Assembly (NCBI RefSeq): GCF_001679005.1
Contig: NZ_LXTW01000035.1
Span: forward strand, 1 to 51,388
Reading direction: 5' to 3'
Source: Moraxella nonliquefaciens
GTDB lineage: Bacteria; Pseudomonadota; Gammaproteobacteria; Pseudomonadales; Moraxellaceae
Length of the DNA: 51,388 bases
This document shows positions 16,789-26,040 of this stretch, piece after piece. The notes below the pieces were generated by a model. The model had not been told where the DNA came from, searched no databases, and saw nothing but the letters and a program-made list of their open reading frames with translations. The number at the start of each line of letters is the position of its first letter. Position 1 is the first letter of the stretch. Both the position numbers and the translations under genes were made by a program.

Positions 16789-17079
16789 TCAGCTGTCTTT
16801 GGGCTTAAATCCTGCTGGGCGTTCATAGTCGCCATTATCCAAAAATAACTCACGTTGCTGGGCGATGAATTTTTTGGCATCTTTATCCATCATACTTAGG
16901 TGTTTTTCGTTAATGAGCATGGTTTGTAATTCTAGCCATTCATTCCACGCTTTTTGCGAAACTGTATTTTGTAATTCTTGACCTTTGGCATTAGGAAATG
17001 GGGGATTTGGCATTTTGGGTAGGTTTTGTTGATATTTGCGACAAAAAACCAAATTGGCCTTGGGATTAAAGATTTGCAT
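16789..17079 (-). CDS. yggX: YggX-family Fe(2+)-trafficking / oxidative-protection protein
   Basis: A 96-residue member of the YggX family, linked in enterobacteria to protecting iron-sulfur clusters. It has the family cysteine near the start in LVFCRKYQQNLP, then GQELQNTVSQKAWNEWLELQTMLINEK split across two helices, and the closing FLDNGDYERPAGFKP. The annotated ATG at 17079 adds about eight residues (MQIFNPKA) before the usual beginning; the preceding ATTTTGGAGGTGTT places a good ribosome-binding site for that start, so it is kept. In many genomes yggX follows mutY; here mutY is 29 kb away. Confidence 0.9.
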   Translation of the reverse strand: MQIFNPKANLVFCRKYQQNLPKMPNPPFPNAKGQELQNTVSQKAWNEWLELQTMLINEKHLSMMDKDAKKFIAQQRELFLDNGDYERPAGFKPKDS

Positions 17080-17223
17080 AACACCTCCAAAATTAAAAAG
17101 AATATGATGGCAAATGTGGGGATGAATGCTAAGTTATCAACCCATCATTTGCACATGACTGTCCAACTTGCACACATATTTTTATGATGATATGCCAAAT
17201 TGGACTAAAATTGGACTAAGATA

Positions 17224-18627
17224 TTACAAGCCTCTAATCCGCCCACGCCCACGTTCAATCGCCTCTAACACCTGCTCTGGGGCAGTGCCACCGATATGGT
17301 CACGGGCATTTAGTGAACCCTCCAAAGTCAGACAGTCAAAGACATCATCGCCGATAAGCGGACTGACTGCCTTTAATTCATGAAGGCTAAGTTCACTCAA
17401 ATCCACACCTTTTGTCACACCAAGTGCCACCACTGTGCCGACTGCCTCATGTGCATCACGAAATGGCAAACCCTTTTTGACAAGATAATCCGCCAAATCG
17501 GTCGCTGTGGCATAGCCTTTCATCGTGGCAGTACGCATATTATCCACATTTGGGATGATATTTGGTAGCATGTCAGCAAAAGCAATGAGTGAGCCTGTCA
17601 GCGTATCCACACAGTCAAAGAGTGGTTCTTTGTCTTCTTGGTTGTCCTTATTATACGCCAAAGGCTGGTTTTTCATGAGTGTCAGCAGGGTTGTCAGCTG
17701 TCCGAACACACGAGCACTCTTACCTCGTACCAACTCTGGCACATCAGGATTTTTCTTTTGGGGCATGATGGATGACCCTGTGCAAAAGCGGTCAGGGATA
17801 TGAATAAAGTCAAATTGTGCTGACATCCACAAAATCAGCTCTTCACTCATGCGAGATAGGTGCATCATCAAAATGCTGGCGTTGGCAACAAATTCAATGG
17901 CAAAATCACGGTCAGACACGGCATCTAATGAGTTCTCACAAATGCCATCAAATCCAAGCAGGCGAGCGGTCATCGTGCGGTCAATGGGATAGGTTGTCCC
18001 TGCCAAAGCAGCTGAACCCAGTGGCATTTGATTAATGCGAGTGTAAGTCTGGGCAAAACGCTCACTATCACGGCAAAGCATCTCAAACCACGCCATGACA
18101 TGATGGGCAAAGCTGACAGGTTGGGCGGTCTGTAAATGCGTAAAGCCTGGCATGATGGTCTGGGTGTGGCCAGTCGCCAAATCAAGCAGACCATTTTGTA
18201 ATTTGCCAATCAGAGCGATGATTTTATCTGTCTCATCTCTTAGGTACAGACGAATGTCGGTTGCTACCTGATCATTACGGCTACGCCCTGTGTGCAGTTT
18301 TTTGCCAACATCACCGATAAGAGCAGTTAGGCGACTCTCCACATTCATATGAACATCTTCTAACTCTACACGCCACTCAAATTCACCACGCTCAATCTCA
18401 CCTTTGATTTGATTAAGTCCATCCACGATTTGACGACTTTCATCTATGGTGATAATACCACAAGCACCGAGCATGGTGGCATGAGCAATAGAACCTTGTA
18501 TGTCTTGGTTTGCCATGCGTTTGTCAAAATTGACCGAAGCTGTAAATTCAGCCACAAAACGGTCAGTGGCTTCACTAAAACGACCGCCCCACATTTGGGC
18601 AGTTTGGGAAGACTGGGAGATGGTCAT
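17224..18627 (-). CDS. argH: Argininosuccinate lyase
   Basis: Last enzyme of arginine synthesis; it splits argininosuccinate to arginine and fumarate in the cytoplasm as a tetramer. The 467-residue protein starts AQMWGGRFSE and shows HTGRSRNDQVATD, then GFTHLQTAQPVSFAHH with the catalytic histidine, and the family signature GSSIMPQKKNPD in the flexible loop (residues about 285-296). Length is normal. It stands alone, with 84 bases or more of intergenic sequence on each side, which suggests its own promoter. Confidence 0.97.
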   Translation of the reverse strand: MTISQSSQTAQMWGGRFSEATDRFVAEFTASVNFDKRMANQDIQGSIAHATMLGACGIITIDESRQIVDGLNQIKGEIERGEFEWRVELEDVHMNVESRLTALIGDVGKKLHTGRSRNDQVATDIRLYLRDETDKIIALIGKLQNGLLDLATGHTQTIMPGFTHLQTAQPVSFAHHVMAWFEMLCRDSERFAQTYTRINQMPLGSAALAGTTYPIDRTMTARLLGFDGICENSLDAVSDRDFAIEFVANASILMMHLSRMSEELILWMSAQFDFIHIPDRFCTGSSIMPQKKNPDVPELVRGKSARVFGQLTTLLTLMKNQPLAYNKDNQEDKEPLFDCVDTLTGSLIAFADMLPNIIPNVDNMRTATMKGYATATDLADYLVKKGLPFRDAHEAVGTVVALGVTKGVDLSELSLHELKAVSPLIGDDVFDCLTLEGSLNARDHIGGTAPEQVLEAIERGRGRIRGL

Positions 18628-18762
18628 GATAATTCCTTATGATAAAATAAGCGTATCTTAACAATGAACGGTGCAGAGTACAAGCGGTTTTATGGCATGA
18701 TTTGAACTTTAATCAGATTTGTCATTGATTATCATTGGAGCATTATTTTGGCACAGACAAAA

Positions 18763-19830
18763 CTAGCCATCTGTGGCATTGGGTGAATTATGTTTACGAT
18801 GGCGGATAGACGCAATCACAGATGCTACGATGAAGGCAACCCCAATAAGCCCTGTGATAATCTCAGGTACGTGAAATCTCATAGATATAAGCATAATAAT
18901 CGCCAATGCACCAATGGCATAATGAGCCCCATGTTCTAGATATACAAACTCATCAAGCGTACCTTTTTCTACCAAAAAAATCGTCATTGAACGTACAAAC
19001 ATCGCTCCAATGGCAAGACCTGTCATGATAATAACCACGTCATTGGTGATGGCAAATGCCCCAATCACGCCATCAAAACTAAATGACGCATCCAGCACCT
19101 CTAAGTATAAAAATCCTGCGATGCCACCCTTAGCAATCGCCCCCGCCACTTCATTGCCATCTACCGCTTCACCATCATCGCTCTCCAAAAAGGCAGAGAG
19201 TACATTGACAGCCATATAAATAAGAATGCCCCACACACCTGCCATCAGCACCGCAGGTTCATGAACATCATCCACCCACGACAATGATATCATCAAAGCA
19301 ATGATTGCCACAAATACACTCATGGCATCTACTTTGCCAAATTTGGCAAGACGTTTTTCAAGCCAGCCAAACCAATGAATGTCTTTATCATCAAACACAA
19401 AATTTAAAAATACAAGCAATAAAAACATACCCCCAAAAGCGGCAATCTCGGCATGGTGTGCCATGAGTTTGGCAGAATATTCTTTGGGGTTATTAAGTGC
19501 CAAATCCACAACCTCTCTCATGCCCATATCTGCCGTTACTGCCACAATGACAATGGGGAACACCAGTCGCATGCCAAACACAGCAATGAGCATGCCCACT
19601 GTCAAGAAAATCGTTTTCCAAAATTTATCCCAATGTTTTAACACAGAGGCATTGACAACCGCATTATCAAAGGACAATGAAATCTCCATGAGTGCCAATA
19701 CCAGTGTGATAAACAGTGCTGAGAGCATGGCTGTTACACCACCATGGGTAAACCCCCAATACGCCGCCCCCATCAAGCAAACAATGGTAAAAAAGATATC
19801 AAAATAAAAATGTCTTAGGGTTTTCATCAT
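18763..19830 (-). CDS. DUF475 (TerC-related) integral membrane protein
   Basis: A 355-residue membrane protein with about nine hydrophobic segments. It has the TerC-superfamily hallmarks of acidic residues in membrane helices: LALMEISLSFDNAVVNASVL early on and EVLDASFSFDGVIGAFAITND in the second half, a repeated SFD motif likely binding a metal ion. Between them is a soluble acidic loop (DDGEAVDGNE). Proteins of this superfamily are associated with metal export, notably manganese, or tellurite resistance, but the substrate of the DUF475 branch is unclear. It is monocistronic, ahead of the ferredoxin terminator region. Confidence 0.85.
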   Translation of the reverse strand: MMKTLRHFYFDIFFTIVCLMGAAYWGFTHGGVTAMLSALFITLVLALMEISLSFDNAVVNASVLKHWDKFWKTIFLTVGMLIAVFGMRLVFPIVIVAVTADMGMREVVDLALNNPKEYSAKLMAHHAEIAAFGGMFLLLVFLNFVFDDKDIHWFGWLEKRLAKFGKVDAMSVFVAIIALMISLSWVDDVHEPAVLMAGVWGILIYMAVNVLSAFLESDDGEAVDGNEVAGAIAKGGIAGFLYLEVLDASFSFDGVIGAFAITNDVVIIMTGLAIGAMFVRSMTIFLVEKGTLDEFVYLEHGAHYAIGALAIIMLISMRFHVPEIITGLIGVAFIVASVIASIRHRKHNSPNATDG

Positions 19831-19894
19831 GGGTAACTATTCCTGCTTTATAATTTTATCACAACAAAAAGCGATAAATAATCATCGCTTTTAT

Positions 19895-20143
19895 CTAAGT
19901 GTTGATAATTCTATGATATTTGTTAAGTAGCTCATCGAAGCTCTCGTCATAATCGGGGTCTTTGGGGATGCAGTCCACAGGACAGATATCCACACATTGA
20001 GGCGTATCGTAATGCCCCACACACTCGGTACATAAGTTGGGATTGATGACATAGATATCATCGCCTGCTGATATGGCTTCATTGGGACAGACAGGTTCAC
20101 ACACATCGCAATTGATGCAGTCGGTGGTGATTTTTAGAGCCAT
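19895..20143 (-). CDS. YfhL-type 2[4Fe-4S] ferredoxin
   Basis: A small dicluster ferredoxin for low-potential electron transfer. From the ATG at 20143 it has 82 residues starting MALKITTDCINCDVCEPVCP, the first C-x2-C-x2-C-x3-C set. The second, CTECVGHYDTPQCVDICPVDC, has the eight-residue insertion after the second cysteine that is typical of the YfhL / Allochromatium type. A start upstream would overlap rimM; the chosen ATG is two bases after the rimM stop and follows AAGGATTACTAAGC. It occupies the place where trmD is usual after rimM. Confidence 0.93.
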   Translation of the reverse strand: MALKITTDCINCDVCEPVCPNEAISAGDDIYVINPNLCTECVGHYDTPQCVDICPVDCIPKDPDYDESFDELLNKYHRIINT

Positions 20144-20145
20144 GC

Positions 20146-20679
20146 TTAGTAATCCTTGCCCCATGCCACAAGCATGGTTTTGGCATCCAAATCCACATTT
20201 AACACAATATCGCTATGCCATGGGATGAGTCTGTCCTCATCATCCACGCTCTGTGCTGTTGGCTTAACGGAGATGATGGCATGGGCGGAGGTTTCAAACA
20301 TTTCTTTTACCACGCCTAAATTTTCACAAGCTTCATTGACAACCGTCAGCCCCACCAAATCCGACCAATAATACTCATCATCATCTGGTGTGGGCAGATT
20401 TGATTTGTCCACCCATATCGTTACACCATTCATCGTCTCTGCCACATTACGGTCAGGCACTTGTTTAAAACTTGCCACAAGCCCTGCCCCCTGCTCTCGC
20501 CAATGGCTGACTGTCAAAGGGCGAAAACCCAATGCTGTTTTCATATACCAATGAGGCATCTCAAAGATATCCGAGCGGTTATCGGTCAAACTAAATACCC
20601 ACAACCAGCCCTTAATGCCATAAGGTTTTTTTAGGGTAGCGATGTGGATGAGCGTGTCAGGATTGGGTGATGTTGTCAT
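20146..20679 (-). CDS. rimM: Ribosome maturation factor RimM
   Basis: Assembly factor that binds ribosomal protein S19 and helps mature the 3' domain of the 30S subunit. The 177-residue protein has the RimM N-domain (IATLKKPYGIKGWLWVFS and RNVAETMNGVTIWVD) and the PRC-barrel C-domain (DDEYYWSDLVGLTVVN, then LIPWHSDIVLNVDLDAKTMLV, read in two parts). It follows rpsP by 95 bases on the same strand. The usual next genes trmD and rplS are not here; rplS lies alone at 48.5 kb. Confidence 0.94.
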   Translation of the reverse strand: MTTSPNPDTLIHIATLKKPYGIKGWLWVFSLTDNRSDIFEMPHWYMKTALGFRPLTVSHWREQGAGLVASFKQVPDRNVAETMNGVTIWVDKSNLPTPDDDEYYWSDLVGLTVVNEACENLGVVKEMFETSAHAIISVKPTAQSVDDEDRLIPWHSDIVLNVDLDAKTMLVAWGKDY

Positions 20680-20774
20680 GAGGATTTAGATAAATTGATA
20701 AAATAAAAATCGGTCTGCATGGCACTCATCAACCAATGACAAGAGACACACAAACCGACACAAAATGTCAGCGA

Positions 20775-21020
20775 TTAGGCTTTGTTATTAGCCTTAACCA
20801 GTTGAGCAACACGGTCAGAAGGCTGAGCCCCTTTACCAATCCACGCATTATAAGCGTCTTGGTCAATACGAAATGCTTCTTCTTGACCACGAGCCAACGG
20901 ATTAAAAAAACCAATACGTTCAATATGGCGACCATCACGAGATGCACGCTTATCAGCAACAACGATTTGGTAAAATGGGCGTTTTTTTGAGCCGCCACGA
21001 GCCAGACGAATAACAACCAT
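20775..21020 (-). CDS. rpsP: 30S ribosomal protein S16
   Basis: The 81-residue protein opens MVVIRLARGGSKKRPFYQIV, the conserved start of S16, and continues DGRHIERIGFFNPLA, then the C-terminal helix DAYNAWIGKGAQPSDRV. S16 is a primary assembly protein of the 30S body. The first gene of the short rpsP-rimM-ferredoxin operon. Upstream, 288 bases to the divergent sensor kinase hold AT-rich sequence with no gene I can support; the operon promoter must be there. Confidence 0.97.
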   Translation of the reverse strand: MVVIRLARGGSKKRPFYQIVVADKRASRDGRHIERIGFFNPLARGQEEAFRIDQDAYNAWIGKGAQPSDRVAQLVKANNKA

Positions 21021-21308
21021 GATAATTCTCTCTTAAATTCAATAAATGACAAAATATTTGCAAGAAAAACTGGTCGCCAAATAATGTGAGGATGAGCCGA
21101 TGGCAAAACCAGATTTAAAAAGACCCTAATTATACCAATTTTTATGCCATTTTCAAAGTAATTTTTTAAAATTATCATATCATGTGTTATCACTAACAAG
21201 AGTCTGGCTCATTGGCTTGATAAAGAATACGCACCAACTTTTTTAATGATATGACCACACATAAAACCTGTGTTACAATAGAGTGTATCGCATTTTTACC
21301 CCATTTTT

Positions 21309-22685
21309 ATGAAAAAAAACTATAAATATTGGCAACTTAAAATCAGACACACGCTAAACTCTAACACATGGCAGACCACAAGCATGGTGGTTTTTATCGT
21401 CTTTACCAGCATCGCCTTATCAATTTGGCTGATTTGGCGGAGCTTATATTTACCTGAGATTAAAAATCATGCCAGTTATTTAGCAAGTGAACTGACCTTT
21501 ATTGATAACGCCCATCAAAGTTTTATAAATGACCCTGCCATGCTAAAATGGATACAAGATAACAGTCATATACAAATCATCAGTAACCCAAATGAATTTC
21601 CTGTGGTCAATGACAAAATAGTGGCTGATTTTTTTACCGATATTTTTGCCGAACAAGTCAGCCAAGAACTTGGGCGTGAGGTTCGGGTTTATTTTAAATT
21701 TAAACCCACACCAAAACTGTGGATTTGGGACAGTAAACATCCTAATGTTTGGTTGCGTGAACCTGTCATTCATTATTCGCAGTACAGTGTGGGGCTGATG
21801 GTTGGCTTTGTGTTTGGTTTGCCGATTTTGACCATTTTGGTCAGTCTGATTTTAGTGCGTCGCCTAAATCGCCCACTTAAAAAATTAGAACGCACCGCCA
21901 ATGATTACATTCATCTGGGGCGGGCAACTGTATTGCCTGAGATTGGCTCAAATGAGATTCGTAAGGTTAACACCGCCTTTAATCGCCTGTTTCATACCCT
22001 ACACCAAACCCAAAAAGAACGTACCATCATGCTCGCTGGCATCAGCCATGACTTACGCACACCCCTAACACGCATGCGACTGACCGCCGAGATGTTGCCT
22101 GATGAATTTTTTAGAGAAGGGCTTGTCTACGACATTGAGGATATGGATGCTATTTTGGAACAATTCATGTCATTTATGAAAGATGGCTCAGATGAGGTCG
22201 TGCGAGAGACCAATTTGGAGTTGATTTTTCATGAAATTAGCGTGCAATTTAATGATGTGCACTTTATCTATGACAATCGTGTCTCTGAAAATATCATGGT
22301 ACGTCCTTTATCCATAAAACGCTTGATTGTTAATCTGGTCAATAATGCGGTACGTTATGGGCGTGAACCCATTCATTTGGGGGCTGTGATTGGTCATCAC
22401 GCATCTCATGATTTGACCACTCATAACACCCCAAAACAAAAAATACTCACCATCAAGGTGCATGATGAGGGTGAGGGTGTGGCAGAGGATGATTTACAAC
22501 GCATCATGCAACCCTTTGAACGTGGGGAGACAGCAAGGACAACCCAAGGCAGTGGACTGGGTCTTGCCATCGTCAGTCGTATCGCCCACTTACACCAAGG
22601 CAAGGTCATCGCTTGCAATCATGACGACGGCGGATTAGAAGTTCTTGTGCATATTCCTTTGGTAGATGATGTGCATGCACCATGA
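21309..22685 (+). CDS. EnvZ-like sensor histidine kinase (no adjacent response regulator)
   Basis: Inner-membrane two-component sensor. The 458-residue protein has a membrane helix at about 24-44, a periplasmic domain of about 115 residues, a second helix at 161-183, then a HAMP domain (RRLNRPLKKLERTANDY). The dimerisation box has the phospho-accepting histidine H247 in MLAGISHDLRTPLTR, with the ISHDLRTPLTR form seen in EnvZ. The ATPase domain shows NLVNNAVRYG (N box) and GSGLGLAIVSRI (G box). No response regulator gene is adjacent, so its partner is elsewhere or is the regulator at 24734. An osmosensor role is inference from the likeness. Confidence 0.88.
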   Translation: MKKNYKYWQLKIRHTLNSNTWQTTSMVVFIVFTSIALSIWLIWRSLYLPEIKNHASYLASELTFIDNAHQSFINDPAMLKWIQDNSHIQIISNPNEFPVVNDKIVADFFTDIFAEQVSQELGREVRVYFKFKPTPKLWIWDSKHPNVWLREPVIHYSQYSVGLMVGFVFGLPILTILVSLILVRRLNRPLKKLERTANDYIHLGRATVLPEIGSNEIRKVNTAFNRLFHTLHQTQKERTIMLAGISHDLRTPLTRMRLTAEMLPDEFFREGLVYDIEDMDAILEQFMSFMKDGSDEVVRETNLELIFHEISVQFNDVHFIYDNRVSENIMVRPLSIKRLIVNLVNNAVRYGREPIHLGAVIGHHASHDLTTHNTPKQKILTIKVHDEGEGVAEDDLQRIMQPFERGETARTTQGSGLGLAIVSRIAHLHQGKVIACNHDDGGLEVLVHIPLVDDVHAP

Positions 22686-22718
22686 GTGATAAAACTAATC
22701 ACAAATAAGATACTCATA

Positions 22719-22934
22719 ATGACAACACCCAGCACCATCACTTCGCTCCAATCTCAGGGGGTAATTGATTGGTTGTATCAACAAAGCCAACAGGAGCAAC
22801 AAGACTGGCTTTGGCTCGCTCAACATTTTTATCATTGTTGGGCATTAACAAGAAATAACCCAAAAGAGCTGCGTTGGCAAGTACCAACAATCCAAAAAGA
22901 TAAGGCATATTCATATCCTAACAATTATGTATGA
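22719..22934 (+). CDS. Small hypothetical protein
   Basis: A 71-residue frame from ATG 22719 (a GTG at 22686 is possible, directly after the kinase stop). It reads MTTPSTITSLQSQGVIDWLY and is rich in Gln and Trp (QQSQQEQQDWLWLAQHFYHCW), then basic. I do not recognise it. It follows the EnvZ-like kinase on the same strand by 33 bases and converges with the next kinase gene. It could be a small partner of the kinase or simply a chance frame. Confidence 0.45.
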   Translation: MTTPSTITSLQSQGVIDWLYQQSQQEQQDWLWLAQHFYHCWALTRNNPKELRWQVPTIQKDKAYSYPNNYV

Positions 22935-22986
22935 TTTATTTTAACATAACTTTGCTAAGCTGTAATAAAAATCCAATCATTTTTAT

Positions 22987-24639
22987 CTAAGTGTTGCCTT
23001 TATTGGTTTTTGTGCCACGATGACCTATGCCAATTTGCTTGACTGGCCACTGCATGGTAAACCTGGCTCCCTGCAAATCTGGACTTTCATCCACACTCAT
23101 GTTACCACCAAACCAGAATGCGATGCGTGAAACAATAGACAACCCAAGCCCATAACCACCTGATGCACGAGTGCGACTGTCATCAAGGCGAGCAAAAGCA
23201 ATGAATACCTTTTCACGGTCAGCTTCGGCAATGCCATGCCCATCATCCTCAACTGTAACAAATGCCATGCCTTTTTTAACGCCTGCACTGATGATGATCG
23301 TGCTTTTAGCATAACGTAAGGCATTGCCTGCCAGATTTTGTACCACACGATGCAAATAACGCCTATCCGCCATCGCCACCACTTTTTGATGAGGCGGTTT
23401 GATTTGTATGGTAATGGGTTTGCCCAAGGCATTGGTCTCACGCTCAATTTGTTCTAGCAACTCTTTTAGGCACACCATTTCCCAATCCATCTTTGGTGAA
23501 CCCTCTTCTAGTTTGGCATAGGTTAAAATTTCATCAATAAGCTCATTTAAAGAGGCAATGTCTTCATCAATATACTGTTTTTGCATTTGACGAGAATCGT
23601 AATCATCATCATCAGCAAGCATGTCCACTGCAAAACGAATGCGTGCCACAGGCGTTCTTAACTCATGCGAGACAGCACGGGTTAGCTCACGTTGGGACTC
23701 AATGAGTCTTTTAATATGACGGGTCATGGTGTTAAAAGTTGATGATAAGCGGGCAATGTCATCATATCCTGCCACCTGCACCATGGTATCTAGCTTCCCT
23801 TCTGAAACCTTATTTACCCCCATTTGTAGCAGTTGCAAACGTCGCTCCAACGGAAAAATCAAAGCGTATACACCAAAGCTTACCAGCAGCAAGCAGATGA
23901 GAATGATGCTGATGATAACATCCAATGAAAAGAAATTAAATAAAGGGATGGTTACCACCAACACTTCATTGGGAATGGCTGATGCCATCATGACCGACAA
24001 GTGTGGTCTTTGATTTTCATTGTCAAAATTAAGTACAGGCTTACCTGCACTTAGTCGCTCAAATTGTTCTCTATCCAAACTCAAAGTTGGTAAAGACGAT
24101 AACGTCATAGAATAGCCAAATTTTTGACTTAGGTAAGCAAGATGTGCTTGCTTATCCGCCAACGATGGATAATACCGCAACTCATCCAACAAAAAACCCA
24201 TGACAGCACGGATTTGCCGTTCATTAACACGGTCAAGTTCAGCAGATAGCACACTGCCATTATTGTCAATGGCGTGATACACTATTGAATGGCGTGAAAT
24301 TTCATCATAACGAACTACCGACTTACCCTCTTTTAGTCTTTTTAACTCACGCCCTTTGAGTTCAAGACCATCCATAGGCACGATATAAAATTCTGAACCA
24401 AATTCACGACCGACCGCCAAAAGCCAAGGTTCTTTTTCTGCCATAGAACGTCTATCATAAGATGCTGTTCCCAAATAAAAAGCAACCGTGGCAATAGATT
24501 CTCGGTAAGATTGCAGACGTTGCTGATTAATCGCTTGCATGAGAAAATACCCAAAAAAAGCAACCAAAAAGCAAACAAGTAAAAGACCTGCATAAATACG
24601 AAAAAAGATACTGCGTTCGGTAATGGATAAGATTGTCAT
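22987..24639 (-). CDS. RstB-like sensor histidine kinase
   Basis: The 550-residue sensor has a membrane helix at about 15-34, a large periplasmic domain to about 235, a second helix at 240-262, and a HAMP domain (PLERRLQLLQMGVNKVSEGK, with the FPLERRL entry). The histidine is H325 in LTRAVSHELRTPVARIRF. The N box NLAGNALRYAKS and G boxes DDGHGIAEADRE and GGYGLGLSIVSRI follow. Together with the regulator encoded 95 bases upstream it forms an RstA/RstB-type two-component system. A strong hairpin terminator between the two genes should lower kinase expression relative to the regulator. Confidence 0.9.
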   Translation of the reverse strand: MTILSITERSIFFRIYAGLLLVCFLVAFFGYFLMQAINQQRLQSYRESIATVAFYLGTASYDRRSMAEKEPWLLAVGREFGSEFYIVPMDGLELKGRELKRLKEGKSVVRYDEISRHSIVYHAIDNNGSVLSAELDRVNERQIRAVMGFLLDELRYYPSLADKQAHLAYLSQKFGYSMTLSSLPTLSLDREQFERLSAGKPVLNFDNENQRPHLSVMMASAIPNEVLVVTIPLFNFFSLDVIISIILICLLLVSFGVYALIFPLERRLQLLQMGVNKVSEGKLDTMVQVAGYDDIARLSSTFNTMTRHIKRLIESQRELTRAVSHELRTPVARIRFAVDMLADDDDYDSRQMQKQYIDEDIASLNELIDEILTYAKLEEGSPKMDWEMVCLKELLEQIERETNALGKPITIQIKPPHQKVVAMADRRYLHRVVQNLAGNALRYAKSTIIISAGVKKGMAFVTVEDDGHGIAEADREKVFIAFARLDDSRTRASGGYGLGLSIVSRIAFWFGGNMSVDESPDLQGARFTMQWPVKQIGIGHRGTKTNKGNT

Positions 24640-24662
24640 ATTATTTGATTTGTCATGAGTAA

Positions 24663-24689
24663 AAACAAAAAGCCAGCGGTATGGCTGGC
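24663..24689 (-). terminator. Hairpin terminator between response regulator and kinase genes
   Basis: On the minus strand GCCAGC (complement of 24684-24689), a six-base loop and GCTGGC (complement of 24672-24677) form a stem followed by TTTTTGTTTTT. It lies downstream of the regulator stop and 24 bases before the kinase start, so it looks like an intra-operon attenuator rather than an operon end. Confidence 0.75.
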
Positions 24690-24733
24690 CTTATTGTAGC
24701 ATGGCTTGTTATTTAGTTAATGGCAAGATACAA

Positions 24734-25456
24734 TTAATTGCCTTCTTTAACAAACAAATAACCTTTACTGCGTACGGTTTTGATGCGTTTTGGGTTTTCT
24801 GGGTCATCGCCAATTTTGGGGCGAATGCGAGAAATACGCACATCAATGGAACGGTCTTGACCATCATATTCAATACCACGAAGTCTTTCAAAAATATCTT
24901 CACGAGATAAAATGCGGCCTGCATTTGATGCCAGTAACCACAACAAATCATATTCAGCACTGGTAAAGTCTATCAGTTCGTCGTTGAGTGTTACCGAACG
25001 ACCGCCGTTATCAATAACCAAATCACCAAATTCTAAACGTTGTGGTGTATCATCTGTTGGTACAGTATCAGAGCGGCGTAACAAAGCACGAATGCGAGCC
25101 AACAATACTCGTGGTTGGGCAGGTTTTGCCACATAATCATCTGCCCCCATTTCAAGACCCAACACCTGATCCATGTCTTCGGTGCGTGCTGTTAACATCA
25201 AAATGGGATGAGTATAATGTGGACGTACTTCACGGCACACCGTCAAGCCATCACTGCCTGGCAACATGACATCGAGTACCACTAAATCAGGCTGCTCACT
25301 GATAATGCGACGAATCGCACGAGTGCCATCAGTTTCAATCGCCACATCCAAACCATTACGTCTAAGATAATCCTGCGTTAGCATGGCAAGGCGTTCGTCA
25401 TCTTCAACAATCAGAATTCGGGGAATGTCTTCTTTTTCTGGGGTTGTCGTTGTCAT
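24734..25456 (-). CDS. OmpR-family response regulator (RstA-like)
   Basis: A 240-residue DNA-binding response regulator. The receiver has the acidic pair D19-D20 in ILIVEDDERL, the phospho-accepting D62 in VVLDVMLPGSDGL, T89 and K111 in YVAKPAQPRVLL. The KPAQPRVLLARI sequence is characteristic of the RstA branch. A winged-helix C-domain follows, ending RTVRSKGYLFVKEGN with the recognition helix around RLRGIEYDGQDRSIDVRISR read in parts. The partner kinase is downstream, after a terminator. Confidence 0.93.
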   Translation of the reverse strand: MTTTTPEKEDIPRILIVEDDERLAMLTQDYLRRNGLDVAIETDGTRAIRRIISEQPDLVVLDVMLPGSDGLTVCREVRPHYTHPILMLTARTEDMDQVLGLEMGADDYVAKPAQPRVLLARIRALLRRSDTVPTDDTPQRLEFGDLVIDNGGRSVTLNDELIDFTSAEYDLLWLLASNAGRILSREDIFERLRGIEYDGQDRSIDVRISRIRPKIGDDPENPKRIKTVRSKGYLFVKEGN

Positions 25457-25583
25457 ATATTATCCTTGAATACATCAAAAGACACATCAGCATCAAACAA
25501 TGTCATCAATCAAGTGAACTTGCTTAATAGACATACTTATTTTATCAAATTTTGTGATAATAAGCACGATTTTTAATCGGTCA

Positions 25584-26000
25584 TTAAGCACGATTTTTGT
25601 ATTTTTGAATGGTTTGTAACTGTGCCAATGATTCTGCCAATGCGGTTAGGGCAGCGGTTGTGTCAATGTTGGCACTTTGGTTTGCCAAAGCTTGTTCAGC
25701 ATTGCGACGAGCTTCGGCGATTTTTGCTTCATCAAGATTACTTGCACGCTCTGCTGCATCAGCAAGCACGGTCACAACCTTAGGTTGAACCTCCAACACG
25801 CCACCTTGCACATAAATCACCTCATCTGTGCCATCGGCTGACTTTAAGTACAAAGGACCAGGTTTTAGTAAGGTGATGATTGGTGTGTGGCCTGCCAAAA
25901 TACCAAGTTCACCATCAATACCCGAAGCCACAAGCACGCTAATATCGCCTGAGTAAAGATCTTCTCTGGCACTGACCACTCGGCATGTAAATGTTGCCAT
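25584..26000 (-). CDS. atpC: ATP synthase F1 epsilon subunit
   Basis: Central-stalk subunit that couples and regulates the F1 motor. The 138-residue protein has the beta-sandwich N-domain (FTCRVVSAREDLYSGDISVL, then GELGILAGHTPIITLLKPG) and the two-helix C-domain (LDEAKIAEARRNAEQAL). Last gene of the atp operon, 40 bases after atpD. Confidence 0.96.
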   Translation of the reverse strand: MATFTCRVVSAREDLYSGDISVLVASGIDGELGILAGHTPIITLLKPGPLYLKSADGTDEVIYVQGGVLEVQPKVVTVLADAAERASNLDEAKIAEARRNAEQALANQSANIDTTAALTALAESLAQLQTIQKYKNRA

Positions 26001-26040
26001 GATGACTCCTATCTTATTTATATCATCTTTTTATCAGTGA

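Noticed and set aside
20680..20774. Gap between rpsP and rimM as a site for a small gene or terminator
   Set aside because: No coding frame with a start signal and no convincing stem with a T-tract on the transcribed strand.
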